DNA of 61,147 nt from contig JAEOUE010000207.1 of NCBI GenBank assembly GCA_016839515.1, forward strand, positions 1 through 61,147. The letters are read 5' to 3'. A model generated the notes under the pieces. The model was not told where the DNA came from. It was given only the letters and a program-made list of their open reading frames with translations, and did not search any database. Positions 1 to 8,521 of the stretch are shown here, piece by piece. This DNA is from Candidatus Hodarchaeum mangrovi (GTDB lineage: Archaea > Asgardarchaeota > Heimdallarchaeia > Hodarchaeales > Hodarchaeaceae). Every line of letters begins with the position of its first letter. The stretch's first letter is position 1. Both the position numbers and the translations under genes were made by a program.

Positions 1-657
1 AAATTGTTGAAATTCAACTGGACCATCATATTTACCCTTTGGTTTTTTAAATTGAAATTCTATGGCGTCTTTCTCCCCAGATACTAACTGATCTCCTAAT
101 CCGTGTATATAATTACCAACCATGTGGTCTCGATCACCTGACACAGGATCACCTGTAAAGAGGACTCCTGATAAGTCTGAGTGAATTTGTTCTTGGACCA
201 CAACTGCTACTTCATGTTCAAATGTTATTCCTTTAGCCTCACTATATGCTTTTACTCGATCGCTCATTCTACTTTCATGAACTTTAAGGATAGCTTGGTA
301 TAATGAGCTAAAATTTACATCGAGCTCGGTTTCAAACTGACCCCCAAATGATGCTTGTGCTGAATCCTCAGCTAAAGCAGATGAACGAACTGCAAATGAA
401 ATATCTTGATTTTTCTTTGTATAGTCGTGTAATTTTGTTTTTATAGTATTCCAGGCAGCTTCTTTTAGTTGATCTCCATCGAATGCATGGGGCATGATAA
501 TAAATCCATATGGAACTGGTAGTCGTAACTGATACAGAAAAGCTAAAGTTCCTCCTTTACCACCTGCAGATGATTGTAACTCGTCAGTTAACTCATCAAA
601 CGAGTAAATATATTTTGGTCCACTATTTTTCGATTGAGACAAAATTTTCCTCACCAT
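1..657 (-). CDS. PEP synthase/PPDK-type N-terminal ATP-grasp domain protein (3' truncated by window)
   Basis: About 219 residues of the amino-terminal nucleotide-binding domain of the phosphoenolpyruvate synthase / pyruvate phosphate dikinase family, which phosphorylates a carrier histidine with ATP. Reading the minus strand shows SSAGGKGGTLA near residue 30, FAVRSSALAEDS near residue 90 and GVLFTGDPVSGDRDHMVGN near residue 160, in family order; the arginine of VRSSA is an ATP-contact position in the family. The gene runs off the left edge, so the phosphohistidine and PEP-binding domains, if present, lie outside. The ATG at 657 is the only ATG in frame; the frame stays open to about 768 without another usual start. 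It is divergent from the regulator at about 825-1424. Confidence 0.8.
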   Translation of the reverse strand, partial: MVRKILSQSKNSGPKYIYSFDELTDELQSSAGGKGGTLAFLYQLRLPVPYGFIIMPHAFDGDQLKEAAWNTIKTKLHDYTKKNQDISFAVRSSALAEDSAQASFGGQFETELDVNFSSLYQAILKVHESRMSDRVKAYSEAKGITFEHEVAVVVQEQIHSDLSGVLFTGDPVSGDRDHMVGNYIHGLGDQLVSGEKDAIEFQFKKPKGKYDGPVEFQQF

Positions 658-824
658 TTTGCGATTTATTTCACTTATCTGAACTGTTTCATAAATATGA
701 ATCGTTTCAGTTTTTTGACATAATATTCTTAAATAGTTTTCTAATATGGTAGCGCGAGTGTTTATTCAGTCTATATTCTCTGGTTCTAATTAATCATGAA
801 AAATATACAGTAGGATGTGAGTAG

Positions 825-1424
825 ATCATTAACAATATCAAGAGCGAAGCCAAGGATGAAGTAATAATTCTTGATGAACTTGAAAAAAAATTTATAAATG
901 TTTATGCCAATATATTTAAAATTAGAGATCGTTCAGAGAATTTTGGAAAGATCTTCGCTTTATTAACATTAAGAGCTCGAACTATTACCACAGCTCTAAC
1001 TCAAGAACAAATTAGCGAAATTTTATCGGCAAATTTTCCAGATTCACCCGTCTCAGTTACCACTGCTTTCCGAGCATTGAGTTATTTACATAAAAACCGA
1101 TACTGCAATTATAAGGAAGGATCATATAAGAAAAGACAGTATTATTTATCCCATCAAAATATTACAGGCCTTAGCATTCAACGAATTTCATATCAAAAGG
1201 AGAATATACGGGGATTTCTTGAGGAATTAAAAAAATTAAGGCAAACATTTGTTACTAGTAAAAAGGGTTACTCAAAAGAACTGCTAATTTTGCTAGATCA
1301 GTTCATTGAGGAATATAGTTTATTATTTGATATCTATGATGAATTTCTATCTAAAATCTATACGGAATTATCAGGAATTCAAGACAAATATACAAAGGTT
1401 CGCGAAACCAGTAATTCCCCTTAG
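825..1424 (+). CDS. GbsR/MarR-like winged-helix regulator (start unresolved)
   Basis: An open frame of about 195 residues follows an in-frame TAG at 822-824. The region ILDELEKKF...FALLTLRARTITTALTQEQISEIL...VTTAFRALSYL has the helix pattern of GbsR-type MarR-family regulators, followed by a helical carboxy-terminal half rich in E, K and L that could dimerise. The frame has no ATG, GTG or TTG until TTG 1077, yet start at 1077 would cut the winged helix in half, so the true start is probably a non-standard codon (ATA 864 or ATT 867, just after a GGATGA stretch) or the 5' end carries an indel. Divergent from the PEP synthase-like gene. The ligand is unknown. Confidence 0.55.
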   Translation: MINNIKSEAKDEVIILDELEKKFINVYANIFKIRDRSENFGKIFALLTLRARTITTALTQEQISEILSANFPDSPVSVTTAFRALSYLHKNRYCNYKEGSYKKRQYYLSHQNITGLSIQRISYQKENIRGFLEELKKLRQTFVTSKKGYSKELLILLDQFIEEYSLLFDIYDEFLSKIYTELSGIQDKYTKVRETSNSP

Positions 1425-1680
1425 TTAAAACTTTCTGATTTTAAACTTGCTGCCACGGGGACTAACGACAACAATCGTGGATTAGTAGAAGAGTGCTGGA
1501 ATAGAACATTCCATTGATAAATTAACAGTGTACATGGGGAGGGATCGACCAACAGGCTTAATTGGCTAGCAATTATGAAAATATACTTATTTTATTGGTT
1601 CAATAGCCCTTCAATCTTATTTTTATCCATTTGAAGAAATTATCCAAATTTCAATGACTGAATAGAAAACTATTTATACT
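1425..1680. other. Intergenic region with one copy of a short dispersed repeat
   Basis: No gene is supported here. Positions 1520-1572 share an imperfect match (AACAGTG, TACATG, then TCGACCAACAGGCTTAA and GCTA) with 6768-6817 upstream of the first 505-aa paralogue. Nothing shows whether this is a mobile remnant, an RNA or a protein-binding site. Confidence 0.4.
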
Positions 1681-1725
1681 GTATCACTTACTGTATATTT
1701 GCTAATACAGTATTGTGGGTGATAC
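1678..1725. promoter_or_regulatory. Palindromic operator of the PadR gene
   Basis: ACTGTAT at 1690-1696 and ATACAGT at 1705-1711 form a perfect inverted repeat with an 8-nt spacer; a further ACTGTAT lies at 1678-1684, and GTATCAC (1681-1687) pairs with GTGATAC (1719-1725). The right outer arm overlaps the GGTGAT ribosome-binding site at 1718-1723 that precedes the TTG start at 1729. PadR proteins commonly bind such repeats and repress their own operon, so autoregulation is likely; this is inferred from placement and symmetry. Confidence 0.7.
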
Positions 1726-1728
1726 AAT

Positions 1729-2280
1729 TTGATCAGTAATATCAAAGGATATGACTTGACTACGTTGATAGAATCTGAAGCTCATCGTAAATTTCTCGAA
1801 AACTTTGAAAGTGATCTATTACGTGGGATAGGGAAGATTTGTATCCTAAAAGTAATCAAAAATCATGGGAAAGAAGGAGTATATGGTTATCAACTCCTAA
1901 AAGATCTAAAAGAATTAACAAATAATATTTTAATAATTAAAGAAGGAACTCTTTATCCATTATTAAGAAATCTTGAAAAATGGCAATTCAAGGGTAATGA
2001 GCTTTCTTTAATTCAATCTTACCGACACATTGAGGGAGACCGTCCAAGAAAATACTATTATCTTACAGAAGAGGGCGAAAAAATTCTTTCTCACTTAGAA
2101 GGGTTTTTTCTCAAACTACTTGAAGCAATTTCAGGTATAAATGATTTTCAAATCATCCTGAAAGAGGAAAAATATATTTTTTGTCAAAACTGTAAAACTA
2201 GAATTGATTATTCAAACAGTGATATTCAGTTCTGTGAAATTTGTGGGTTTAAGTTAAATAATAAAGTTCTGGAGAAATAA
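1729..2280 (+). CDS. PadR-family regulator with C-terminal zinc ribbon
   Basis: A 183-residue regulator. Residues about 30-125 carry the PadR winged helix (YGYQLLKDLKEL, then IKEGTLYPLLRNLEK, then DRPRKYYYLTEEG), the hallmark of the family. The end has a short treble-clef or rubredoxin-like ribbon with CQNC and CEIC about 18 residues apart, probably binding zinc; most PadR proteins lack it. The TTG start is preceded by GGTGAT at a 5-nt spacing. The next gene starts 2 nt after the stop, giving the classic PadR plus membrane-partner operon. The inverted repeats in its promoter suggest autorepression. The effector is unknown. Confidence 0.85.
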   Translation: MISNIKGYDLTTLIESEAHRKFLENFESDLLRGIGKICILKVIKNHGKEGVYGYQLLKDLKELTNNILIIKEGTLYPLLRNLEKWQFKGNELSLIQSYRHIEGDRPRKYYYLTEEGEKILSHLEGFFLKLLEAISGINDFQIILKEEKYIFCQNCKTRIDYSNSDIQFCEICGFKLNNKVLEK

Positions 2281-2282
2281 AA

Positions 2283-3323
2283 ATGAGAACAGAAAACGAA
2301 AAACTAGTAGATAATTTCCTTAAAGAAATTAAGAAACAGTTGCCAGATTGGCTTAAAAATAATGATGATAAAGTAGAAGACATTTTATTAGAAGTCAGCT
2401 CTCATATTTGGGATAGTGCACAAGAAATTGCTGGATCTGATGATCCGGATCCAGCTAGTATTCAAGAAGCTATCAATCGATTAGGCACTCCAAAAGAAAT
2501 CGCAAAAAGTTATAAAAAACGTGGAACACCAAAATATTTTATCTCAGAAGAATTATGGTCAATTTATACCAAAGTTAATTGGATTCTAATTAGTCTTGTA
2601 TTTACGGTGATTGTTATAGTTCAAGTAGTAATAGTGGAACCAACTGATTTCGTAAAAGCTCTTATCAATGGGATTACTCTTTCTTATCCAATTATTATTA
2701 CCTTTATTATCATTATCCTTGCTATTTTCGTCGGTTTATCTTATGAAGGCTATTTCCCAGAAGATTTAGGTTCAGTTGATGCGATTCAAGGTGACACAAA
2801 GGATAAGAAGTTAGAATTTTACAAACCTGACGAATTTCTCTTTAATGGTTTAGTAGGTATTTTATTTGGATTCCTTATAATCATCCTACCAAAAGATATG
2901 ATAAATCTCATCAGGATCATTATTAATTTGATCATTGGGTTGTTTGGCGGTAATACGATGGCCACCATTTCCGAATATGTGAATATATCAATGGAATTAC
3001 AAATTTGGTTAACATTAATCGGAATAGTTGCTATAATTACTGGTTTTGTTAATTTACTGAAAATAAATACTAAAGATTTGAAATTCCATCTTACAACGAA
3101 TTTAATCTTAATTTTTACAGGTTTAGTTGATTTCGGTTTAAGCCTCTATATAGTGACAAACCTGCACTTATTTTCGGAAGTATTACCACTTTCAGTAAAT
3201 ATATTATTCTTCCTTGGTATTATCGGAGTTATTGGAACAGTTATTGATATTTTCAGGACAGTTTCCAAAAATATCCAGCTTTTTGGACTTCTTAATGAAG
3301 AAGAGAGTTATCAAACAAGTTAA
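2283..3323 (+). CDS. PadR-associated membrane protein (DUF1700/HAAS-like, 346 aa)
   Basis: The first ~95 residues are soluble and helical, with the pattern VDNFLKEIKKQLP...EDILLEVSSHIWD...IQEAINRLGTPKEIAKSY, which resembles the HAAS helical domain placed before DUF1700-type membrane regions. Hydrophobic segments follow at about 98-120, 134-157, 197-223, 240-262, 270-290 and 303-325, so it is an inner-membrane protein with its head in the cytoplasm. HAAS proteins are usual partners of PadR regulators, and the 2-nt spacing to the PadR gene supports this. What it senses or transports is not evident. Confidence 0.7.
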   Translation: MRTENEKLVDNFLKEIKKQLPDWLKNNDDKVEDILLEVSSHIWDSAQEIAGSDDPDPASIQEAINRLGTPKEIAKSYKKRGTPKYFISEELWSIYTKVNWILISLVFTVIVIVQVVIVEPTDFVKALINGITLSYPIIITFIIIILAIFVGLSYEGYFPEDLGSVDAIQGDTKDKKLEFYKPDEFLFNGLVGILFGFLIIILPKDMINLIRIIINLIIGLFGGNTMATISEYVNISMELQIWLTLIGIVAIITGFVNLLKINTKDLKFHLTTNLILIFTGLVDFGLSLYIVTNLHLFSEVLPLSVNILFFLGIIGVIGTVIDIFRTVSKNIQLFGLLNEEESYQTS

Positions 3324-3788
3324 GAAGAAAAGCTAGTGGATGAATTTTGTCGTTAAAATCCTCTTTATTACCAGATCTGAGAGAAGCGCGAATTCCTCTA
3401 CTATGCGCATGAATACTTATACTAGCGAACCTTAGCATAAATCATGAAGAATTCTCGCTCTAATTTTATATAAATATTTTGATAGAAGAAAAATAGATAG
3501 TTCTTAACAATAGTCTTTCTTTTACAGTTTGAATTGAAGCTTTTTCAAACAATGCAAATTCATAAGGAATGAGGAAAGATCCTCGAATAAGTGTGAGAGT
3601 AAGCCTCTGGTCTTTTATCTTAAGTTAACTTTAGAATTTTACATTCTATCGTGTATATCATGAAATTATAATGCTAATTTTTCAATATCCATCCCATCTA
3701 GAATGTTAGATGAGTATTCCAAAGTGAAATGAGGCATAACGCTTTAAAATCCTGATTATGATCGTGAGAGAGGCTATTAGGAGCTTGT
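3324..3788. other. Intergenic region between convergent genes
   Basis: No coding frame is convincing. A TATA-like TTTATATAAATATTTT lies near 3465-3480 without a recognisable gene after it, so a small RNA cannot be excluded but is not supported. Confidence 0.3.
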
Positions 3789-4715
3789 TTATTTCTTATC
3801 TCCGTTCCAAACATAAACAATATAGGGAGTTACTTCTTTGAATCCTATTGAAGAATACAGTTTAGAGGCGTAGTTATTATCTATTGTGACATCCAAATCG
3901 ACCCTCGGGGATGAATCATGTTTATTAATAAATTCCTTTAAACTATGAATCAAAAGAATTTTCCCCAATCCTTTTTGTTTCTCTGTTCGCGAGATAACTA
4001 TTTCTGGAATATATCCTATATCATTGGCAAGAGTGGTCACGAAACAAACCCCGATAGGAAAATTCTCCTTCATAATAATTTTATTGTCACTCAGTTCAAA
4101 TTTTCCATAAACACTATTTTCTATTCCAGATAAAAGATCTAAACATCCATTTATCCCATTCCAATTGCCCCAAATTAAACCATCAGGGTGATTTTCGTTG
4201 AAATGAGAGTCGGCCATTATCTCAGCAAGAGTATTTCGAAGATCAGTGCTATAATCTTTAAATCGATAACCTTTGGGACAAAATGGATTTTCTAAAGCTT
4301 TTATTTGGGTGTTATCAATAGACATCCTCTTTCGGTTAAACGATTGAAAGTTATTATCTTCAAAAAATTTTAGTAAGGTCTCTGATACTGGTCCCATGTA
4401 TTTTATAGATTTGTAATTTTTTTTCATAAGACTAAATGCGGCATTAAAGAGTTCAGATTCAACATTAATTAATTTTTTCTCCTCTATCAACTTGTTGTCC
4501 AAAAATAAATTAATTCCTACCGAATTCAAGTTCACTACTGAAATCCCTATAGCTTCATTATTGAGATATTTACCAAAAACTACTATTGTCTCCTTTTTTA
4601 TGCCCTCAGCTAATCTTTCTTTAAGTGGAAAGCTCGGACGATTGGTATATTGAAAATAATTCAAGATAAGTGAATCTAAAGAATCTAAATCCTTAATTGA
4701 TAAGTTTTTGATCAT
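3789..4715 (-). CDS. GNAT N-acetyltransferase (two-lobed)
   Basis: A 308-residue protein, about twice the usual GNAT length. The second half has the clear acetyl-CoA fold: IGYIPEIVISRTEKQKGLGK (motif A, with a Q/RxxGxG/A-like KQKGLGK loop) then NNYASKLYSSIGFKEV (motif B). The first half (residues 1-145) has weak similarity to a degenerate GNAT lobe, a layout common in tandem GNAT proteins. The substrate is unknown. It is a single gene with no close neighbour in its direction; ATG 4715 starts the first predicted helix. Confidence 0.75.
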   Translation of the reverse strand: MIKNLSIKDLDSLDSLILNYFQYTNRPSFPLKERLAEGIKKETIVVFGKYLNNEAIGISVVNLNSVGINLFLDNKLIEEKKLINVESELFNAAFSLMKKNYKSIKYMGPVSETLLKFFEDNNFQSFNRKRMSIDNTQIKALENPFCPKGYRFKDYSTDLRNTLAEIMADSHFNENHPDGLIWGNWNGINGCLDLLSGIENSVYGKFELSDNKIIMKENFPIGVCFVTTLANDIGYIPEIVISRTEKQKGLGKILLIHSLKEFINKHDSSPRVDLDVTIDNNYASKLYSSIGFKEVTPYIVYVWNGDKK

Positions 4716-4885
4716 TATGACTCCTCATTGTAAAAATAGGTTATCCTAATGCATATTTTCTTGAAAAATAATTGAGATTATCAAATATATATTTTATCTT
4801 TAGGGCAATAATCTAAATCGCCAGATTGCAGATGAATAAGAAATTATTGAATGTTTATATTATGCTTTTAGAATAAAGGCAAAAT

Positions 4886-5098
4886 TTTTGGGTGTTTATA
4901 ATAATATACCCCAATGTGAAGGAACGGGGAACAATAACTTATGATTCACAAGATCCTTACCTGTTTTAGGGACCTTATAAATCGTCTGCGAGGCAAAGCA
5001 ATGGTGAAGAAAACGATGATGCCTCCAAGAGATAGTCCACCTGGTGCTTGTTAATTAAATTCTTATTGAAAGAATCTTTCTTTCTCCTCTTTTTTTTT
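4886..5098 (+). repeat. Small-gene cassette, copy 1 (TATA box, conserved core, hairpin and T-run)
   Basis: This stretch is repeated in diverged form at 8522-8741. Shared parts in order are GGGTGTTTATAATA (TATA-like box at 4895-4903), a core from about 4968 to 5052 including TGTTTTAGGGACCTTATAAA, then a hairpin (ATTCTT 5059-5064 with AAGAAT 5070-5075) and a run of nine T at 5090-5098 typical of archaeal termination. In both places the unit points towards, and ends just before, the stop codon of a ~505-aa paralogue on the other strand. It looks like an independent short transcript. Confidence 0.65.
4941..5054 (+). CDS. Possible 37-aa peptide in cassette copy 1
   Basis: ATG 4941 lies about 40 nt after the TATA-like box and just after a purine-rich GGAACGGGGAAC stretch. 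The predicted peptide is basic with a CFRDLINRLRGKAMVKK core and a P-rich end. Compared with copy 2, six codons differ only at the third base (AAT/AAC, CTG/CTA, AAG/AAA, ACG/ACA, CCA/CCT, CCA/CCG), the one indel is a whole ATG codon, and both frames end in TAA; this favours coding. Against it, copy 2 has a stop just upstream and no matching start, so a structured RNA is the alternative. Confidence 0.4.
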   Translation: MIHKILTCFRDLINRLRGKAMVKKTMMPPRDSPPGAC

Positions 5099-5117
5099 AT
5101 GCTAAATACCTTTGAAT

Positions 5118-6641
5118 TTATGATCTTAATACCTGTGGCATAATCCATCCTTCATCATCCTTAAACCATTTCCTATTGATCTGTAAGGGAACATTAATAT
5201 TCTGAAGTGGGTGGATAAGCCATTTTGCTTGTGTTCGCATCCATGTTGCCATGGAAGTATTAAGATACGCCCGAATGTGCATTTTTTCGGCTGTGTGGAG
5301 GATTAAGGCTTCAGGAAGAAGATTCAAGACTCCATATAATTGAGAGAAATCCTTGGGTTCTACTTGAGGAAGAGTTATCCAATAAAGATCCACGGAATTT
5401 TCAAAAATTAAAGCTCGAGGAGTAAACAGAGGTGTCAATACTTTAAGTGAAATTAACTCTTCAAGTTTCTGGATTTTTATTTTTGGAATGATTGTGTTGA
5501 TCCTTAATGTCCTTTCAATTGGAATTGAACGTGGTAAATTACAATAAAGATTTATGAAATCCCTAGGGTTGTCAGAATCCAGATAATTCCATTTTTTAGA
5601 GAATAATGGTGAAATAAATACGGGAGGGGGTTTGGTTTCTCTTTTACGGGCTGTTTTTTGTTTAAAATTTTCCATTTTTCTGGCTAAATTTGCAGAATCA
5701 GGAATATCTTCACTCCATCCGTGATTAGGGATATATTGCATCAAGGAATTAGAAAATTGATAATTTGTTATTTTAGTTATTTCATGAATTTTAATTGAGT
5801 TGGTATTTTTGAGTGTTGTTAAATAGCTCTGTAGATTTTTTTCAGCATTTTGGGGTATGAAGAGTTGACCATGGATAATTCTGGGATTATTTTCTACTGA
5901 ATAGATATTACTAAGACATAAAGTTGTATTTGACTCATCTTTAAGGTCAAGAAGATTTTTGAAACTGATATCTTTTAACTGTTCTATATGAAAAATAAAA
6001 GACTCTATCCCAAATGCTTCAGGAAAGAAACGAAATTCTAAATTACTATCAAGCATGGTAAGGATAGGATATATATTCCGTGTTTTAATTGAAGGAATAG
6101 GAAGCTTTATTTTTTTGCTTAAATGATGTCCTGAGAAATCCTCTAATCTCAAAGATGGTAAGATCATATAAATGATATTTAGAAGATTTATCTCTTCGTC
6201 GCTTAATTTAACTGGAAGTTTCAATGATTCTCGTTGTAAATCTTCCCATATCTCCGATTTTAAGGAGGTTTGATTTCGTATTAGATTGAAGAAACCAATA
6301 GGTTTATTCCTTAAATGGAAAATTAAGTAATTATAGAAAGTATCAGAATAATAAGAAGGGAGGGTTAAGTATCGCGATGCTCCTAAAAAATAATCTACTG
6401 TGAACCATAGAAATGAATACTCTAAATAATCATTTGAATCTATATGAAGGTTTATATATCGGTGTATTTCCTTGTGAAGCTCCTTTCTGGACTCTTCTAG
6501 GTCAGTATCAACCTTTTTAAGAATTTCAATAAATTCGTTTAGATAATTTTGCTCATTTTTAGGATATTCTTTGATATAATCTTTGGAATGTTTAAGAACC
6601 AGCTTTAAAAATTTCCGATCGCTAGCATTGGAATACTTCAT
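5118..6641 (-). CDS. Unknown protein, paralogue 1 of a duplicated ~505-aa family
   Basis: 507 residues, soluble by composition, with no signal peptide or membrane segment. It is clearly homologous along its length to the product of 8740-10254: shared landmarks are the start (SxxRKFL...YPKNEQNYLNEFI against RFL...YPKDDQILLNDFI), FLWFTVDYF against FLWFAVGYF near residue 75, and WEDLQRESLKLPVKL against WEELQRKSIKIIIPL near residue 140. No catalytic motif or known fold is recognisable. Short helical repeats in the first half and W/P-rich ends are the only visible features. The gene is followed on the opposite strand by a small-gene cassette, as is its paralogue. Confidence 0.75.
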   Translation of the reverse strand: MKYSNASDRKFLKLVLKHSKDYIKEYPKNEQNYLNEFIEILKKVDTDLEESRKELHKEIHRYINLHIDSNDYLEYSFLWFTVDYFLGASRYLTLPSYYSDTFYNYLIFHLRNKPIGFFNLIRNQTSLKSEIWEDLQRESLKLPVKLSDEEINLLNIIYMILPSLRLEDFSGHHLSKKIKLPIPSIKTRNIYPILTMLDSNLEFRFFPEAFGIESFIFHIEQLKDISFKNLLDLKDESNTTLCLSNIYSVENNPRIIHGQLFIPQNAEKNLQSYLTTLKNTNSIKIHEITKITNYQFSNSLMQYIPNHGWSEDIPDSANLARKMENFKQKTARKRETKPPPVFISPLFSKKWNYLDSDNPRDFINLYCNLPRSIPIERTLRINTIIPKIKIQKLEELISLKVLTPLFTPRALIFENSVDLYWITLPQVEPKDFSQLYGVLNLLPEALILHTAEKMHIRAYLNTSMATWMRTQAKWLIHPLQNINVPLQINRKWFKDDEGWIMPQVLRS

Positions 6642-6984
6642 AGCTACTCAACAATAGATCTAATATGTCTTTTTATTTATAAATTTTTTAAAAAAAAACA
6701 CGAAGTTTGTTTTAGAACAATCTCGAGCTGATTTGAAAGGATTTTGTTTAAACATTTAATTGCTAGATCAACAGTGGATACATGAAAACTTCGACCAATA
6801 GGCTTAACTAGCTACCACTAGTCACATGAGGGCAACTTTATTGGAAATTAAGTGGCCTATCATCAGTTAATATAAGGAATAAGTAATCATTCCCTAATTG
6901 TTGTGAGATGGCACATCTGGTCTTTTTTCTCAGGACAATTACGAATTTAACTATTATTATTGTTTTAATCCGTTTTACTGTCGA
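6642..6984. other. Intergenic region with second copy of a dispersed repeat
   Basis: Positions 6768-6817 match 1520-1572 imperfectly (CAACAGTGGATACATG, TCGACCAATAGGCTTAA, GCTA). It lies about 130 bp upstream of the 505-aa paralogue start and could be a regulatory element or remnant. I see no gene. Confidence 0.4.
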
Positions 6985-7329
6985 CTACCTTGAAAATTTG
7001 GCTTGCATTTGAGTAAATTTCATAGTAGCCATGACATCGCCTGTAATTTTCAGATTTTTAGCAAAGAATTCTTTCTGGCCATCTTTTTCCCCTGATGATA
7101 TTTGTGCCCATAGCTCGGTTGTACATTGGAAGGTAAAGGACGGTTTTTCAGGTACTCCTTCATGAAATTCTGCTGTTCCATCTGGATGAAAGATGACATG
7201 AAAGATTCCATCTTCTCCTTCCAAATCATATGCAGCAATTTTATTCCAGTTTTTTAGAAAATCTTGTACCTCAGGGGTTTGATTGACTAATTCAACTAAT
7301 TGCTTAACAGCTTCTTTTCCTGAACCCAT
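6985..7329 (-). CDS. SCP2 sterol-carrier domain protein
   Basis: A 114-residue single-domain protein of the SCP2 family, which holds fatty acyl chains or other lipids in a hydrophobic tunnel. The pattern runs AVKQLVELVNQTPEVQDFL, a W at residue 28, GEDGIFHVIFHPDGTAEFHEG, FTFQCTTELWAQISSGEKD and a final helix ITGDVMATMKFTQMQAKF; the DVMATMKFTQM ending is typical of the family. The gene lies about 155 bp downstream of, and in the same direction as, a MaoC-type hydratase. In eukaryotic peroxisomal MFE-2 the hydratase and SCP2 are fused in this order, so a joint role in fatty acyl-CoA metabolism is likely. Confidence 0.9.
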   Translation of the reverse strand: MGSGKEAVKQLVELVNQTPEVQDFLKNWNKIAAYDLEGEDGIFHVIFHPDGTAEFHEGVPEKPSFTFQCTTELWAQISSGEKDGQKEFFAKNLKITGDVMATMKFTQMQAKFSR

Positions 7330-7484
7330 ATCTTAGTCTCCTTTTATTATTTAAGTAATTGATTAGGATAAGAATAAACAGAACTGATTAAGTAATTTGA
7401 TTTTATAAATTTCATGGTTTATCTCAGCATTTTAAGAGCCTCTTATTATGAAGGATTGGAAAGGAATAATATTCATTTGATTTT

Positions 7485-8345
7485 TTATTTTACCAGTTCT
7501 ATTACACCAAACTTCAATACAGCTTCTCCATTTTCATTTTTAGTTTCAAATCCAATTATCATATTCGTTTCATTTTCCTCCAAGAGCCATCCTTCTGTAG
7601 TAAGTATGTCCTCCATAAAAACTGGTTTTGAAAACCTTGTTTTTATTCGTTTGACCTTGGTTGGATCACCAGCTGCAAGGTTATCTACAATGGCTTGGGT
7701 AGCGAAGGCTAAAGTGCACAATCCATGAAGGATCTTATCAGGTAATCCTGCAGCCCTAGCAATATCTTTGTCAACATGAATAGGATTTTCATCACCTGAT
7801 GCTTCAGCGTAACGGACTGACTGATCAGGAGTTACTTTCATTGTTTGTCTAACTAGTATTTGTTTTTTTAATGAATCCTCTTTAATTATTGGTTTAGATG
7901 TTTCGATTTTCTTTGTTGCTTTTTTAAAAAATAATCCGGCTCGCATTTCAAAAATGATCTCTTCTTTGGCATAGCCAGTCATTTTTGCCCAGAGAACATC
8001 ACCTGTTTCTTTGACATCGACAGAATCTAATTTAATCTTTGTCTTAATCTTTTCTCTTGGTCTTAATGGTCGAAGGTATAGAATTTCCTGTTCACCATGA
8101 ACCATTCGGAGAATGTCAAGGTTGAGTGTTTCATCTGTAACAATCTGCATCATTGGATCTATTAACATAGTTACTGGGAAAAGGGGTGGGATCCTTAATT
8201 TATTCTCGTCCAATTCATAGTATTGGGGATTTATCTCATTGGTAGCTTTAGCATAGGCTATTGTTTTTCCTGGATCAACAGTTACTATCTTTCCCTCGTA
8301 AATCTTACCAACAATATTAGGATCAAGGCCACTTTCGTTCATCAT
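7485..8345 (-). CDS. MaoC-type double hot-dog enoyl-CoA hydratase 2
   Basis: 286 residues with two hot-dog lobes, as in eukaryotic hydratase 2. The carboxy lobe carries the hydratase-2 signature: YAEASGDENPIHVD (Asp185 and His190, spaced as the catalytic pair of the family) followed by AAGLPDKILHGLCTLAFA. The amino lobe (1-145) lacks it and probably shapes the long acyl pocket. The expected reaction is (R)-specific hydration of trans-2-enoyl-CoA. The closest architectural match is the middle of peroxisomal MFE-2; here the SCP2 part is a separate downstream gene and no dehydrogenase is adjacent. An alternative role is an unrelated MaoC acyl dehydratase. Confidence 0.88.
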   Translation of the reverse strand: MMNESGLDPNIVGKIYEGKIVTVDPGKTIAYAKATNEINPQYYELDENKLRIPPLFPVTMLIDPMMQIVTDETLNLDILRMVHGEQEILYLRPLRPREKIKTKIKLDSVDVKETGDVLWAKMTGYAKEEIIFEMRAGLFFKKATKKIETSKPIIKEDSLKKQILVRQTMKVTPDQSVRYAEASGDENPIHVDKDIARAAGLPDKILHGLCTLAFATQAIVDNLAAGDPTKVKRIKTRFSKPVFMEDILTTEGWLLEENETNMIIGFETKNENGEAVLKFGVIELVK

Positions 8346-8521
8346 GTTTTCACCTAAACTATTTTTGAATAATTAACTGAATTGAGATTAAAAAGTAACT
8401 GGGATTGAATTATCTCTTAAAGATGATCAATGGATATGAGGGGTGTCTTTAGATCTTTTGATTCTAGTTGCTATTTACATTCAACTTTTTCGAATTTTTT
8501 TATTCTCTTTCCTAGATTGAA

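Noticed and set aside
510-752. 80-aa plus-strand frame
   Set aside because: It is the complement of the PEP synthase-like gene, whose minus-strand motifs are clear.
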